Notes: generated by a model from the letters alone, not told the origin. Positions 15,580 to 24,245 are shown, numbered from the stretch's first letter. The stretch: DNA of 45,906 nt from Mycobacterium sp. E183 (GCF_001667735.1 NZ_LZJN01000016.1:1-45906); one strand, 5' to 3'. Numbers and translations: made by a program.

Positions 15580-17481
15580 TCACGGCGTGACGATGTCGAA
15601 GCTCGGGTCGGGCTGATCGAGCACACCGAGCAGGGCCTGGAGCGCTGCCTGGTTGCCGGATATCTGCAACCCGGGCGAGGAGAAATCACCCATCGCCGCG
15701 GACAGCAGCCGAAACTTGCTGTCCAGTTGAACCGTGACCGATGCCGTCGCCGGATCGGCCGCCACTTTGCGGTAGACCAGCACGCCGTTGCGCAGGGTGA
15801 GCCGGTAGTTGGTGGCAAGATCGGCGAAGGCGAGATCGATGGCGAGGTCGAGATCCCAGCTGCGCGGGCCGTCGACCCGGATCGCGAGGCTGTCGAAGAT
15901 CTGCTCGGGCGTCAACTGGGAGAGCATGGTGGGCGAGGCGACCTGCGCCGCGGTGCCGAAGTTACCGCCCCGCAATTCCGTTGCGCCACTGAGGAAGAAG
16001 TTGCGCCACGTCGCGTTCTCGGCCCCATAGGCCAGCTGCTCGAGGGTGTCGGCGTAAAGCGTGCGGGCGCCCTCGTGCGCGCTGTCGGTGAAGATCGCAT
16101 GATCCAGTAGCGTTGCCGCCCAACGGAAGTCGCCGGAGTCAAAGGCTGACTGGGCCAGGCCGACAACCCGGTCGATCCCACCGATCGCCTCGACGTAGCG
16201 CGGCGCGAGCGCCTCCGGGGGATGCGGCCACAACCGCGCCGGGTTGCCGTCGAACCAGCCCATGTAGCGCTGATAGACGGCCTTCACGTTGTGGCTGACC
16301 GACCCGTAATAGCCGTGGGTGTGCCACGCACGCTCGAGCGCCGGCGGCATCCGGAACATCTCGGCGATCTCGATCCCGGTGTAGCCCTGGTTGAGCAGCC
16401 GCAGCGTCTGGTCGTGCAGATAGGCGTACATGTCGCGCTGCAGCGACAGGAACTCGACGATGCTGTCCCTGCCCCAGGTCGGCCAGTGATGGGAGGCGAA
16501 CACCACGTCGGCGCGGTCGGCGAAGGTGTCGATCGCCTCGGTGAGATAGCCGGACCAGGCGTGCGGATCGCGCACCAGTGCTCCCCGCAGGGTCAACAGG
16601 TTGTGCAGGTTGTGGGTGGCGTTCTCCGCCATGCACAGCGCGCGGAACCGCGGGAAGTAGAAATGCATTTCGGCCGGCGCCTCGGTGCCGGGCGCCATCT
16701 GAAACTCGATCTCCACCCCGTCGATGGTGTGCGTCTCACCGGTCTCGCGAATGTCGATGGTCGGCACGATGATCGCCACCTCGCCGGTCGACGGGGCCTG
16801 ACCCAGCCCGCAGCCCACCTGGTCGCGCGGGCCGCGGGGCAGCATGCTGCCGTACATGTACGTCGCCCGCCGCGTCATGGCCGGGCCGGCGTACACGTTC
16901 TCCTGCACCGCATGTTCGACAAAACCGTCCGGCGCCAACACGGCCACGGCGCCGTCGTCCACGTCCGCCTGCGAGGTGACGCCCAGCACGCCGCCGAAGT
17001 GGTCGACATGGCTGTGGGTGTAGATCACCGCGACGACGGGCCGGTCGCCCCCGCGGTGGGTGCGATACAGCGCCAGCGCGGCCGCGGCGACCTCGGTGGA
17101 CACCAGCGGGTCGATGACGATGATCCCGGTGTCGGTCTCGACCAACGTGACATTCGAGATGTCGAGGCCACGGACCTGATAGATCCCCGGAACCACTTCG
17201 TAGAGTCCCTGTTTGGCGGCCAGCGTCGACTGCCGCCAGAGACTGGGATGCACCGATGTCGGCGCCGCACCGCCGAGGAACGAGTAGGCGTCGTTGTCCC
17301 ACACCACGCGGCCGTCGGCCGCCTTGATGACGCACGGGGACAGGGCGGCGATGAATCCGCGGTCGGCGTTGTGAAAGTCGGTGTCGTCATCGAATGGCAG
17401 GGCGTGTGCGCGATGCGCCGCCTCGATGACTGCGGTGGGGGGTTTACGCTGCACGCCAATACATTGCCATTGGCGCGCCAT
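15580..17481 (-). CDS. Alkylsulfatase-like metallo-beta-lactamase-fold hydrolase (Rv3762c type)
   Basis: A 633-aa enzyme of the SdsA1 family that hydrolyses alkyl sulfate esters. The binuclear-zinc motif T155-H156-S-H158-V-D160-H161 is intact, with further ligands in AENATHNLHN and FASHHWPTWG. Middle dimerisation domain (~residues 390-500) and a C-terminal SCP2-like lipid-binding domain (SLAIRVDGPRSWDLDLAIDL onwards) give the normal three-domain layout. No signal peptide is visible in the N-terminus, so the enzyme is probably cytosolic, whereas P. aeruginosa SdsA1 is secreted. Convergent with the MDR gene, four bases apart. ATG start at 17481. Confidence 0.9.
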   Translation of the reverse strand: MARQWQCIGVQRKPPTAVIEAAHRAHALPFDDDTDFHNADRGFIAALSPCVIKAADGRVVWDNDAYSFLGGAAPTSVHPSLWRQSTLAAKQGLYEVVPGIYQVRGLDISNVTLVETDTGIIVIDPLVSTEVAAAALALYRTHRGGDRPVVAVIYTHSHVDHFGGVLGVTSQADVDDGAVAVLAPDGFVEHAVQENVYAGPAMTRRATYMYGSMLPRGPRDQVGCGLGQAPSTGEVAIIVPTIDIRETGETHTIDGVEIEFQMAPGTEAPAEMHFYFPRFRALCMAENATHNLHNLLTLRGALVRDPHAWSGYLTEAIDTFADRADVVFASHHWPTWGRDSIVEFLSLQRDMYAYLHDQTLRLLNQGYTGIEIAEMFRMPPALERAWHTHGYYGSVSHNVKAVYQRYMGWFDGNPARLWPHPPEALAPRYVEAIGGIDRVVGLAQSAFDSGDFRWAATLLDHAIFTDSAHEGARTLYADTLEQLAYGAENATWRNFFLSGATELRGGNFGTAAQVASPTMLSQLTPEQIFDSLAIRVDGPRSWDLDLAIDLAFADLATNYRLTLRNGVLVYRKVAADPATASVTVQLDSKFRLLSAAMGDFSSPGLQISGNQAALQALLGVLDQPDPSFDIVTP

Positions 17482-17623
17482 TCCGTACTAGAGGTTCTTG
17501 TCAAGTGACTAACGAACACAGAAACAATTACCCGGAACTCTAGATCTTCGGTCCAGTTAACCCTCATACTGCCCACACGGCCCTCAATGCCGAGGGTCGC
17601 AACTTTCGGGCAAAGGAGAACAC

Positions 17624-18100
17624 GTGAAGCGTGGACTGATGGTCGCGGTGGCCGGAGCAGCAATTCTGGCCGCCGGCATTTCCGGCTGTTCCAGCAATAA
17701 GTCGAGTTCAGGCGGTTCTGCCACCAGCTCCGCGGTGAACACCTCGGCGGGCGCTGCCAGCGGAACCAAGGTCCTCATCGACGGCAAGGACCAGAACGTG
17801 AGCGGCTCGGTGGTGTGCACGACCGCCGGCGGCAACGTCAACATCGCCATCGGTGGTGCCGCGACCGGAATCGCCGCCGTGCTCACTGACGCCAACCCGC
17901 CCCAGGTGAAGTCGGTTGGACTGGGCAACGTCAACGGTGTGACGCTCGGCTACACCTCCGGGACCGGCCAGGGTAACGCCTCGGCCGAGAAGAACGGCAA
18001 CAGCTACAAGATCACCGGCACGGCCACCGGCGTCGACATGGCCAACCCGATGCAGCCGGTGAACAAGCCGTTCGAAATCGACGTCAACTGCTCTAGCTAA
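17624..18100 (+). CDS. lpqH: 19-kDa lipoprotein antigen LpqH
   Basis: A 158-aa triacylated, exported lipoprotein and TLR2 agonist in M. tuberculosis. Signal peptide [20 protein letters not shown] and lipobox ISGC (Cys22), then a Ser/Thr/Gly linker (mannosylated in the family) and the beta-rich core with two cysteines (VVCTT and the terminal DVNCSS) that form the family's disulfide. GTG start preceded by AAAGGAG. The gene overlaps the convergent tcrY by eight bases. Corresponds to Rv3763. Confidence 0.96.
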   Translation: MKRGLMVAVAGAAILAAGISGCSSNKSSSGGSATSSAVNTSAGAASGTKVLIDGKDQNVSGSVVCTTAGGNVNIAIGGAATGIAAVLTDANPPQVKSVGLGNVNGVTLGYTSGTGQGNASAEKNGNSYKITGTATGVDMANPMQPVNKPFEIDVNCSS

Positions 18101-19736
18101 TCGAGGATGCGGGCGGTTGCCACCCGTTGAGTGGCAACCGCACCGTGAACTCGGTATGGCCGGGTGAGCTGTCCACGGTGATAGTCCCGTTGTGCGCCTT
18201 GACCACCGCGGACACGATCGCCAGGCCCAGCCCGGTGCTTCCGCCCTTGCGGGACCGCGAGGTGTCGCCGCGGGCGAAGCGCTCGAACACTTCGGATTGA
18301 AGCGCCGCCGGGATCCCGGGGCCGTTGTCGATGACCCGCAGCACGGTGTGCGCCGGCTCGGTGCTCAACCGCGTTGTCACGACGGTGCCCGCGCCGGTGT
18401 GCAGGCGGGCGTTGGCGAGCAGGTTCGCCAGCACCTGGTGCAGGCGGGCCGCATCGCCGGTGATGATCACGGGTTCCTCGGGCAGGTCGAGTTCCCACTG
18501 ATGGTCCGGTCCGGCGACATGCGCGTCGTTGACGGCGTCGACCGCCACCCGCGACAGATCGACCGGTTCGCGTTCCAGCGGCCTGCCGGAGTCCAGCCGG
18601 GCCAGCAGCAGCAGGTCCTCGACCAGTCGCGTCATCCGTTCCGTCTCGGAGGCCACCCGGCTCATCGCGTGCGCCACCGCCTCCCGGTCGTCGCCCATCC
18701 GCTGGGTGAGTTCGGTGTAGCCGCGGATCGCGGCGAGCGGCGTGCGCAGTTCGTGGCTGGCATCGGCGACGAACTGGCGGACACGGGTCTCGCTGGCCTG
18801 CCGGGCCGACAAGGCGGCCGCAATGTGATCGAGCATCCGGTTGAGGGCTGACCCCAGCTGGCCCACCTCGGTGTACGGGTTCGCGTCGGATTCACGCACG
18901 CGGAGCGGCAGCTCGACCTCACCGCGATCCAGCGGCAGGTCGGCCACCCGGCTAGCGGTCTGCGCGACCCGGCGCAACGGCGCCAGCGCCCGCCGGATGA
19001 TGATGACCCCGGCGATCGTCGCGGCGGCCAGCGCGACCGCGGTGACGATCGCGAAAATGATCAGCATCCGGATCAAAGTGGCGTCGACGTTGGCCATCGA
19101 GAGGCCGGTCACGATGGTGTCACCCCCGTTGCGGCTCGGGGCGGCGACCACCCGATACCGGCCGAGCCCGTCCAGGTTCAGGGTGACCGGAGCGCGGCTG
19201 CCCGCGATCTGCTCCAGCTGAGACTGGGCGGCCGGGCTCAGCGCGGCCCGGGTGCCGCTGCTGGTGAGGTAGCCGGCGTCGACGGTTTTGCCGTGGTTGA
19301 CCACCGCGGCCACCATGCCCGCCGGCTGACCGGGGGCGTCCAGAAACCGCGGGCCAGGACCCGGCCGCGGGTAGTAAGAGTGTTCGTGCCGCGGGCGGTT
19401 CGGCTCGGGGTACATCAGCGCCGAGCGGAAAGACGTGCCGGCGAGTTGTCCGTCGAGCTGCTTCACCAGGTGGTGATTGAGCGCCAGCTCGGTCACCGCA
19501 GTGATGCCGACGCACACGATGGCCAACACGACGATCTGCCCGACCAGCAGCCGCAGCCGCAGGGACCAGGCCCGCCGTGAACTGGCCAACGGTCGCGACC
19601 CGCTGCTGAACAACCGTCGCGACCCGCTTCGCCCGGCTTCGCCGCGCTCGCGATCGCTCCCAGCCAACGGTCGCGACCCGCTTCGCCCGGCTTCGCCGCG
19701 CTCGCGATCGCTCCTAGCGCGCGGGCTTGAGGACAT
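18093..19736 (-). CDS. tcrY: Sensor histidine kinase TcrY, with in-frame repeat-encoded N-terminus
   Basis: Membrane histidine kinase partner of TcrX. Two transmembrane helices ([20 protein letters not shown] and [20 protein letters not shown]) flank an external sensor domain rich in Pro and Tyr. HAMP, H-box [16 protein letters not shown]-box ([12 protein letters not shown]), DNGPGIP and GSTGLGLAI follow. The start is uncertain. The ATG at 19736 (or GTG at 19748) overlaps tcrX and adds a repeat-derived Arg/Ser/Gly-rich extension containing two copies of an 18-residue unit ([14 protein letters not shown] core). A TTG at 19589 would exclude it and give about 498 aa, nearer the M. tuberculosis protein. 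Confidence 0.88.
   Translation of the reverse strand: MSSSPRARSDRERGEAGRSGSRPLAGSDRERGEAGRSGSRRLFSSGSRPLASSRRAWSLRLRLLVGQIVVLAIVCVGITAVTELALNHHLVKQLDGQLAGTSFRSALMYPEPNRPRHEHSYYPRPGPGPRFLDAPGQPAGMVAAVVNHGKTVDAGYLTSSGTRAALSPAAQSQLEQIAGSRAPVTLNLDGLGRYRVVAAPSRNGGDTIVTGLSMANVDATLIRMLIIFAIVTAVALAAATIAGVIIIRRALAPLRRVAQTASRVADLPLDRGEVELPLRVRESDANPYTEVGQLGSALNRMLDHIAAALSARQASETRVRQFVADASHELRTPLAAIRGYTELTQRMGDDREAVAHAMSRVASETERMTRLVEDLLLLARLDSGRPLEREPVDLSRVAVDAVNDAHVAGPDHQWELDLPEEPVIITGDAARLHQVLANLLANARLHTGAGTVVTTRLSTEPAHTVLRVIDNGPGIPAALQSEVFERFARGDTSRSRKGGSTGLGLAIVSAVVKAHNGTITVDSSPGHTEFTVRLPLNGWQPPASSIS
19616..19714 (-). repeat. Two tandem 54-bp units at the tcrX/tcrY junction (MIRU-like)
   Basis: A 45-bp block is exactly repeated at 19616-19660 and 19670-19714, a 54-bp period; a shorter partial copy (GGTCGCGACCCGCT) precedes at ~19591. 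The distal copy abuts the tcrX stop codon. On the minus strand the blocks read GATCGCGAGCGCGGCG... as in the 53-bp units at 12575-12680. As 54 is a multiple of three, copy-number changes keep tcrY in frame. Confidence 0.85.
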
Positions 19737-20418
19737 AACCCGCGCCACGCAGCGTGTGGATCATGGGCTCGCGACCGCTGTCGATCTTCTTGCGCAGATA
19801 CGAGATGTACAGCTCGACGATGTTGGACCGGCCGCCGAAGTCATAACTCCACACCCGGTCGAGGATCTGGGCCTTGCTGAGCACCCGCTTGGAGTTGCGC
19901 ATCATGAACCGCAGCAACTCGAACTCGGTGGAGGTCAACGAGATCGGCTCGCCGCCGCGGGTGACCTCGTGGCTGTCCTCGTCGAGGACCAGATCGCCGA
20001 CCACCAGTTGCGCGCCGCTGTCCAGCGTCGTCACCCCGGTGCGCCGCAGCAGCGCCCGCAGGCGCAGCACCACTTCTTCGATGCTGAACGGTTTGGTGAC
20101 ATAGTCGTCGCCGCCGGCGGTCAACCCCGCGATCCGGTCCTCCACGGCGTCCTTGGCCGTCAACAGCAACACCGGCAGCTGGGGGTTTTCCTCGCGCAGC
20201 TTGTGTAGGACGTCGAGCCCGCTCATGTCGGGAAGCATCACATCGAGCACGACCACGTCCGGGCGCTGGGCACGGGCGGCGGCGATAGCCGATGCCCCGT
20301 CGCCGGCCGTCGCGATGTTCCAGCCCTCGTAGCGCAACGCCATCGAGACCATCTCGGCCAGCACCGACTCGTCGTCCACGACCAACACATTGATCGGATT
20401 GCCATCGGCACGACACAT
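19714..20418 (-). CDS. tcrX: Response regulator TcrX (OmpR family)
   Basis: Receiver domain with the acidic pair VVDDE (D15, D16), phospho-acceptor D59 (VVVLDVMLPDMSG) and the conserved Lys in YVTKPF. C-terminal winged helix has LTSTEFELLRFMMRNSKRVL and [11 protein letters not shown]. The ATG at 20418 gives 234 aa, the length I recall for M. tuberculosis TcrX; GTG codons at 20454 and 20472 could extend it by 12-18 residues. Forms an operon with tcrY downstream, though the MIRU-like units at the junction may alter coupling. The system is iron-related in M. tuberculosis. Confidence 0.93.
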   Translation of the reverse strand: MCRADGNPINVLVVDDESVLAEMVSMALRYEGWNIATAGDGASAIAAARAQRPDVVVLDVMLPDMSGLDVLHKLREENPQLPVLLLTAKDAVEDRIAGLTAGGDDYVTKPFSIEEVVLRLRALLRRTGVTTLDSGAQLVVGDLVLDEDSHEVTRGGEPISLTSTEFELLRFMMRNSKRVLSKAQILDRVWSYDFGGRSNIVELYISYLRKKIDSGREPMIHTLRGAGYVLKPAR

Positions 20419-20514
20419 AACGACCCGCTCGACGGAGGCTCGCGGCTGAGTCACAGGTTCCAGTATGCGCACCGCGCTGAGCCGCCGCTATGGCCTAGCT
20501 TTGTGTGCCCTGTG

Positions 20515-20555
20515 AACGGGATCGCGCGACTGCCGAGCAGTCGCGCGATCCCGTT
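20515..20555. terminator. Perfect 19-bp hairpin with 3-base loop
   Basis: Arms 20515-20533 and 20537-20555 (AACGGGATCGCGCGACTGC and its complement) are exact, loop CGA. It lies 14 bases past the stop of the small membrane protein at 20570-20725 and upstream of tcrX. There is no U-tract on either strand, which is common for mycobacterial intrinsic terminators. A role as a regulatory hairpin for tcrX is possible. Confidence 0.7.
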
Positions 20556-20569
20556 TCCCGGCGAAGTGG

Positions 20570-20725
20570 CTAATACCAGTAGCGCCGGCCGGCGACCGGG
20601 CGGCCAATCGAGCCCATGATCCACAACACTGCGCCGATGACGAGCACGACGACGCCGATCTCCCACAGCAATGGGATGCTGAATACAAAGCCGAGAATAA
20701 GCAGGATTACGCCGAGGACAATCAT
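20570..20725 (-). CDS. Small hydrophobic membrane protein (DUF6131-like)
   Basis: A 51-aa protein, too short for many gene finders. The sequence is MIVLGVILLILGFVFSIPLL, then WEIGVVVLVIGAVLWIMGSI and a GRPVAGRRYWY tail: two helices with a short turn and a basic aromatic tail. AAAGGAG sits eight bases before the ATG. The pattern (double membrane hairpin ending in GRRYWY) is frequent in actinobacteria; function unknown. Followed by the 19-bp hairpin; the gene upstream on the same strand is another small membrane protein. Confidence 0.85.
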   Translation of the reverse strand: MIVLGVILLILGFVFSIPLLWEIGVVVLVIGAVLWIMGSIGRPVAGRRYWY

Positions 20726-20735
20726 GACGACTCCT

Positions 20736-20972
20736 TTAGGTAAGGGGCACTAGGACAGCAGGCATTGAACTGGGCTGCGGAACATGGCAGTCCTTGACTT
20801 TCGGGTTGACGCCCCCGTAATTCAAAGGCCCCGCGATGACGGTCAACGCGATGTTTCCCGCCGTGACACAACTGGTTGAGTCACCCTTGAAGTAATCGCG
20901 TTGCCATGCCGCAAAAACCCCGATGAGCAGCCATACCAGGGCAATCGTGCCGATGATTCCGCTGCCACGCAT
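20736..20972 (-). CDS. Small membrane or secreted protein, unknown function
   Basis: A 78-aa protein with one N-terminal hydrophobic helix (MRGSGIIGTIALVWLLIGVF) and a short extracellular domain with two cysteines (DSTSCVTAGN and KVKDCHVP) that could form a disulfide. GGAGG lies upstream at good spacing to the ATG at 20972. It ends 10 bases before the 51-aa membrane protein, with which it is probably cotranscribed. Not recognised as a named family. Confidence 0.75.
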   Translation of the reverse strand: MRGSGIIGTIALVWLLIGVFAAWQRDYFKGDSTSCVTAGNIALTVIAGPLNYGGVNPKVKDCHVPQPSSMPAVLVPLT

Positions 20973-21087
20973 GGTGACCTCCAATGTGGTCGAGAAAAAT
21001 TTCTCGTGGACGATAGTTACCCATTCGACTTGTGTCTAAACATTCCGCGTGGGCGAATTCGGCGGTGCGCCAGCGGAGCCCGCCGCA

Positions 21088-21495
21088 CTAACGCCCGGCG
21101 AGCCATGCCGAGGCCCGCCTCTTCGACGCGCGGGAAAGCCACGCATCCTGGATCAGCTCGGCCAGTTCCGTCTTGCCAATTTCCGGCAATCGGGCAGCCC
21201 GCACCAGCACCGACGGATGCCCGTCGAAATGGTCGGTGGTGAAGAACGGGGAATCGGGATCCTGGGTCAGCGCCAGCTTGTCGCTCTCCGACTCCACCCA
21301 GAGCATGATCACGTCGGCATAGCGCTCACCGGTGTCCGGATCGGTGGCGTCGGGCTGCGGCGTCCGGAAGAACACGAATGACTTGCCGCCGACCTGATAG
21401 ATGGCGTTGCCCTTCGGCCCCTCCAGGCGCTGGACGTGCGGCATCGATCCGGCGATCTCGTGCACGTCGCCCACTCGTGCGGGTCGGTCAACCAC
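21088..21495 (-). CDS. MmcQ/YjbR family protein
   Basis: A 135-aa protein of the MmcQ/YjbR (CyaY-like) fold. Typical segments are KGNAIYQVGGKSFVFFRT, VIMLWVESESDKLALTQ, FFTTDHFDGHPSVLVRAARL and the C-terminal ELIQDAWLSRASKRRASAWL. Members have been proposed to bind DNA but the function is not established. The GTG at 21495 has a TACGCT box 7 nt upstream, the leaderless spacing. It is 59 bp downstream of the methyltransferase gene on the same strand. Confidence 0.85.
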   Translation of the reverse strand: MVDRPARVGDVHEIAGSMPHVQRLEGPKGNAIYQVGGKSFVFFRTPQPDATDPDTGERYADVIMLWVESESDKLALTQDPDSPFFTTDHFDGHPSVLVRAARLPEIGKTELAELIQDAWLSRASKRRASAWLAGR

Positions 21496-21502
21496 ACCGG
21501 CG

Positions 21503-21508
21503 AGCGTA
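21503..21508 (-). promoter_or_regulatory. Candidate -10 box (TACGCT) of the MmcQ/YjbR gene
   Basis: TACGCT matches TANNNT and lies 7 nt before the GTG start codon, implying transcription from or beside the start codon (leaderless). Confidence 0.45.
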
Positions 21509-21554
21509 GCGGCCTTGCGGGCGTGAGCGATTCAGCGGTCGAGCGCCCTGACGA

Positions 21555-22493
21555 TCAGCGCCGCTGCGCGGAAACGTAGAGCGTGGGCGGCATCGTGGCC
21601 TCTGCGTCGTGCGGAATGCTCCGGTTATAGCGGGCCATCAACTCGGCGAACGTCGCGGTGCTGACCTCCCAGCCGTGCTCGCGCAGCCACCCATCGACCG
21701 GGGTGCGCTCTTCGGCGTACCAGAGGTCGTCGAAGTCGGTGATCTCGGAGTCCACCAGTTTGGCGGCCGCGGCCCGCATCCGCTGCATGTCCTCGCGCTG
21801 ACGCCGGACGACCTCGGGTTCGGTGAAACCGGCAGCCGGGACGTTGGAGGCCAGCCAGCTTCCGGCCGCACTCAACGCATGAATGCGCTCGAACAACAGG
21901 TCCTGGGCCTGCGCCGGCAGGTAGCGCACGAGGCCCTCGGCCGACCACGCGGCCGGCCTCGACGGGTCAAAGCCCGCTTCCTGCAGCGCCTTCGGCCAGT
22001 CCTGCCGCAGATCGATCGCCACGTTCACCAGCCGCGCCTTCGGCTCGGCCCCGTGCTCGCGCAGGGTGTTGGACTTGAATTCCAGGACCTTGGGCTGGTC
22101 CAGCTCGTAGACGACGGTGCCGTCGGGCCAGGGCAACCGCCAGGTGCGGGCATCCAGGCCGGCGGCCAAAATCACCACCTGCCGCACACCGGAGTTGGCC
22201 GCGCCCAGGAAGAACTCGTCGAAAAACGCTGTCCGCGTGGCCATGAAGTCGATCATCAGCTGGATGCGCGAGCGCACCTCCGGCTCGAGTTCAACGGCCT
22301 TTGCCAATAGCTTGGGATCGGCGTAGATGCTCCACATTCCCTCGCCCGCGGCGTCCACGAACACGCGCGCGAACGGGTCGTCGATGAGCGGGTCTGCGCT
22401 CTCGGTCTCGGCGGCCCGCGCCGCGGCGACGCCCAGCGCGGTGGCTCCCACGCTTTGGGTGATGTCCCAGGAATCGTTGTCGGTACGCGGCAT
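21555..22493 (-). CDS. Putative SAM-dependent methyltransferase, Rv3767c type (TIGR00027/LCM family)
   Basis: A 312-aa member of a large mycobacterial family. Diagnostic pieces are the opening [20 protein letters not shown], then [13 protein letters not shown], the SAM site [28 protein letters not shown] and [20 protein letters not shown]. Fold is that of leucine carboxyl methyltransferases; the substrates of the mycobacterial set are largely unknown. GGAAGGG before the ATG. Confidence 0.9.
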   Translation of the reverse strand: MPRTDNDSWDITQSVGATALGVAAARAAETESADPLIDDPFARVFVDAAGEGMWSIYADPKLLAKAVELEPEVRSRIQLMIDFMATRTAFFDEFFLGAANSGVRQVVILAAGLDARTWRLPWPDGTVVYELDQPKVLEFKSNTLREHGAEPKARLVNVAIDLRQDWPKALQEAGFDPSRPAAWSAEGLVRYLPAQAQDLLFERIHALSAAGSWLASNVPAAGFTEPEVVRRQREDMQRMRAAAAKLVDSEITDFDDLWYAEERTPVDGWLREHGWEVSTATFAELMARYNRSIPHDAEATMPPTLYVSAQRR

Positions 22494-22627
22494 CGCCAGT
22501 TCCCTTCCAAGGGGGAGTCAGTTAGTTGCGCACACTATTGTTCCAGCCCGCGCCGCCCGAAGCCGCTTGCAAACGGTCACCTAGGCTTTTTCCCAGACGC
22601 CCCACAGGGTCGCAGAGGAGCGCTGGC

Positions 22628-22678
22628 ATGACGGAAGTGTTCGCCCCGATCGGTAAGGGCCGCGCGTGGATGGCGTGA
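22628..22678 (+). CDS. 16-codon leader mini-ORF coupled to the APH-family gene
   Basis: MTEVFAPIGKGRAWMA then TGA. The ATG has a near-ideal Shine-Dalgarno (GAGGAG, 22615-22620, 7-nt spacing), better than any start of the downstream gene. Its TGA overlaps the GTG at 22675 as GTGA, so terminating ribosomes could restart there. It could be a leader peptide for translational coupling; a frameshift in a longer N-terminus is the alternative. Confidence 0.5.
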   Translation: MTEVFAPIGKGRAWMA

Positions 22679-23700
22679 GCCTGGACGCCGTAGCGGCGTG
22701 GATGTCCGAACAGGGACTCGGCGAGGGCCCGTTGGAGGACGTCTCCCCCGTCACCGGCGGCACGCAGAACGTCATGCTGCGGTTCACCCGGGCCGGGCGC
22801 CCTTACGTGCTGCGGCGCGGGCCGCGCCACCTGCGTCCGCGCAGCAACAGCGTGATCCTGCGGGAGACGAAAGTGCTTGCCGCGCTGGCCGGTTCCGATG
22901 TCCCGCACCCGCACCTGATCGCCGCCTGCGAGGACACCGGCGTGCTGGGTGATGCCGTCTTCTACCTGATGGACCCGGTCGACGGCTTCAACGCCGGCGA
23001 AGGACTGCCACCCCTGCATGCGGGCGATCCGGCCGTACGCCACGGCATGGGCCTCTCGATGGCCGATGCGCTGGCCCGGTTGGGCGCCGTCGATCACGTC
23101 GCGGTGGGCCTGGCCGATTTCGGCAAGCCAGAGGGCTTCCTCGAACGGCAGGTGCCGCGCTGGCTTTCCGAGCTGGACTCCTACAGCGAGTACGACGGCT
23201 ATCCGGGGCCCGACATCCCCGGGATCGACGACGTTGCCGGCTGGCTGGAACGCCACCGGCCGACCACCTGGACGCCGGGCATCATGCACGGCGACTACCA
23301 CGCCGCCAACGTGATGTTCTCCAACACCGGGCCGGACGTGGTGGCGATCGTCGACTGGGAGATGTGCACGATCGGCGACCCGCTGCTGGACCTGGGCTGG
23401 CTGCTGGCCACGTGGCGCCAGCCCGATGGGTCCAGCGTGTTCAGCCACGCCCTGGGCGGCCAGGGCGGGTTGGCCAGCACCGGCGAGCTGTTCGAGCGCT
23501 ACGCGGCCAACACCACCCGCGACCTGTCGCATATCACCTGGTACACCGTGCTGGCCTGCTTCAAGCTGGGCATCGTCATCGAGGGGACGCTCGCGCGGGC
23601 CTGCGCGGGCAAGGCCGAAAAAGAGGTCGGCGACCAGTTGCACGCCGCCACGGTCCACCTGTTCGAGCGCGCGCTGGGCCTCATCGAGGGTGAGCGCTAA
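22675..23700 (+). CDS. Phosphotransferase-family (APH kinase fold) protein, third copy in the window
   Basis: A 341-aa kinase-fold protein similar to the ones at 8268-9314 and 10761-11807. It has VSPVTGGTQNVMLRFTRAGR (nucleotide loop), catalytic MHGDYHAANVMF and VVAIVDWEMCTIGDPLLDLG. The DFGKPEGFLERQVPRWL segment is shared with the FadE36-type copy. GTG at 22675 is preferred because of the GTGA overlap with the mini-ORF; another GTG lies at 22666. No acyl-CoA dehydrogenase gene adjoins this copy. Substrate unknown. Confidence 0.85.
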   Translation: MSLDAVAAWMSEQGLGEGPLEDVSPVTGGTQNVMLRFTRAGRPYVLRRGPRHLRPRSNSVILRETKVLAALAGSDVPHPHLIAACEDTGVLGDAVFYLMDPVDGFNAGEGLPPLHAGDPAVRHGMGLSMADALARLGAVDHVAVGLADFGKPEGFLERQVPRWLSELDSYSEYDGYPGPDIPGIDDVAGWLERHRPTTWTPGIMHGDYHAANVMFSNTGPDVVAIVDWEMCTIGDPLLDLGWLLATWRQPDGSSVFSHALGGQGGLASTGELFERYAANTTRDLSHITWYTVLACFKLGIVIEGTLARACAGKAEKEVGDQLHAATVHLFERALGLIEGER

Positions 23701-23705
23701 TCCAC

Positions 23706-23711
23706 TAACAT
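23706..23711 (+). promoter_or_regulatory. Candidate -10 box (TAACAT) of the Thr/Pro-rich membrane protein
   Basis: TAACAT lies 8 nt before the GTG at 23720, just after the stop of the preceding gene. It supports this GTG as a leaderless or near-leaderless start. Confidence 0.35.
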
Positions 23712-23719
23712 CACCCTTC

Positions 23720-24232
23720 GTGCCGCCCTATCCCGAGGAACCCGACTACTACTCCGAGCCCACCCAGGCCGCGCGGTATGGCGGGTATTACGACGAGCCG
23801 GCGCCCGAGCCCGAGCCGCCGACGCCGTGGTATCGCCGTCCGGCGGCGCTGGTAGCGGCGGGCGCGATCGGGGTGATCATGCTGGCCCTGGTGGCGTTCG
23901 CAGTGGTCAAGCTGGTCGGCGGTTCGCCCGCGCACAGCCCCGCGACGACGACCACGACCACGACGACCACCATTCCGTCCACCACCGTGCCCACCACGAC
24001 GACAGAGCCGCCCCGGCACCACGGCGGTGGCGGAGGTGGCGGCGGTGGCGCGCCGACCGAGACCGTCACCGAGACGGCGCCGCCACCGAGCACCGACACC
24101 CCCACGCCCACGACGACGGAGCCGCCGAGCACGGTCACGGTGTCGCCGAGCACCGAGACCAGCACCGTCACGCAGACCGTGACCGTACCGCCGCGCCGCG
24201 GCCCCTTCGGGGGTCCGTTCGGCGGGCGCTAG
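23720..24232 (+). CDS. Thr/Pro-rich single-pass membrane protein, unknown function
   Basis: A 170-aa protein. A short Pro/Tyr/Glu-rich cytosolic segment (PPYPEEPDYYSEPTQAARYG) precedes one membrane helix (AALVAAGAIGVIMLALVAFA), then a low-complexity outside region: a run of nine threonines, TTEPP repeats, nine glycines, and TVTV/PST repeats ending PFGGPFGGR. The Thr/Pro-rich part is a typical mycobacterial O-mannosylation substrate. GTG 23720 is chosen; GTG 23690, overlapping the previous stop, is possible. No homology-based function. Confidence 0.75.
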   Translation: MPPYPEEPDYYSEPTQAARYGGYYDEPAPEPEPPTPWYRRPAALVAAGAIGVIMLALVAFAVVKLVGGSPAHSPATTTTTTTTTIPSTTVPTTTTEPPRHHGGGGGGGGGAPTETVTETAPPPSTDTPTPTTTEPPSTVTVSPSTETSTVTQTVTVPPRRGPFGGPFGGR

Positions 24233-24245
24233 CGGCGAGCCCTCG

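Noticed and set aside
14529..15818. 429-aa minus-strand ORF opposite the quinone reductase
   Set aside because: Shadow frame spanning two real genes; no motifs.
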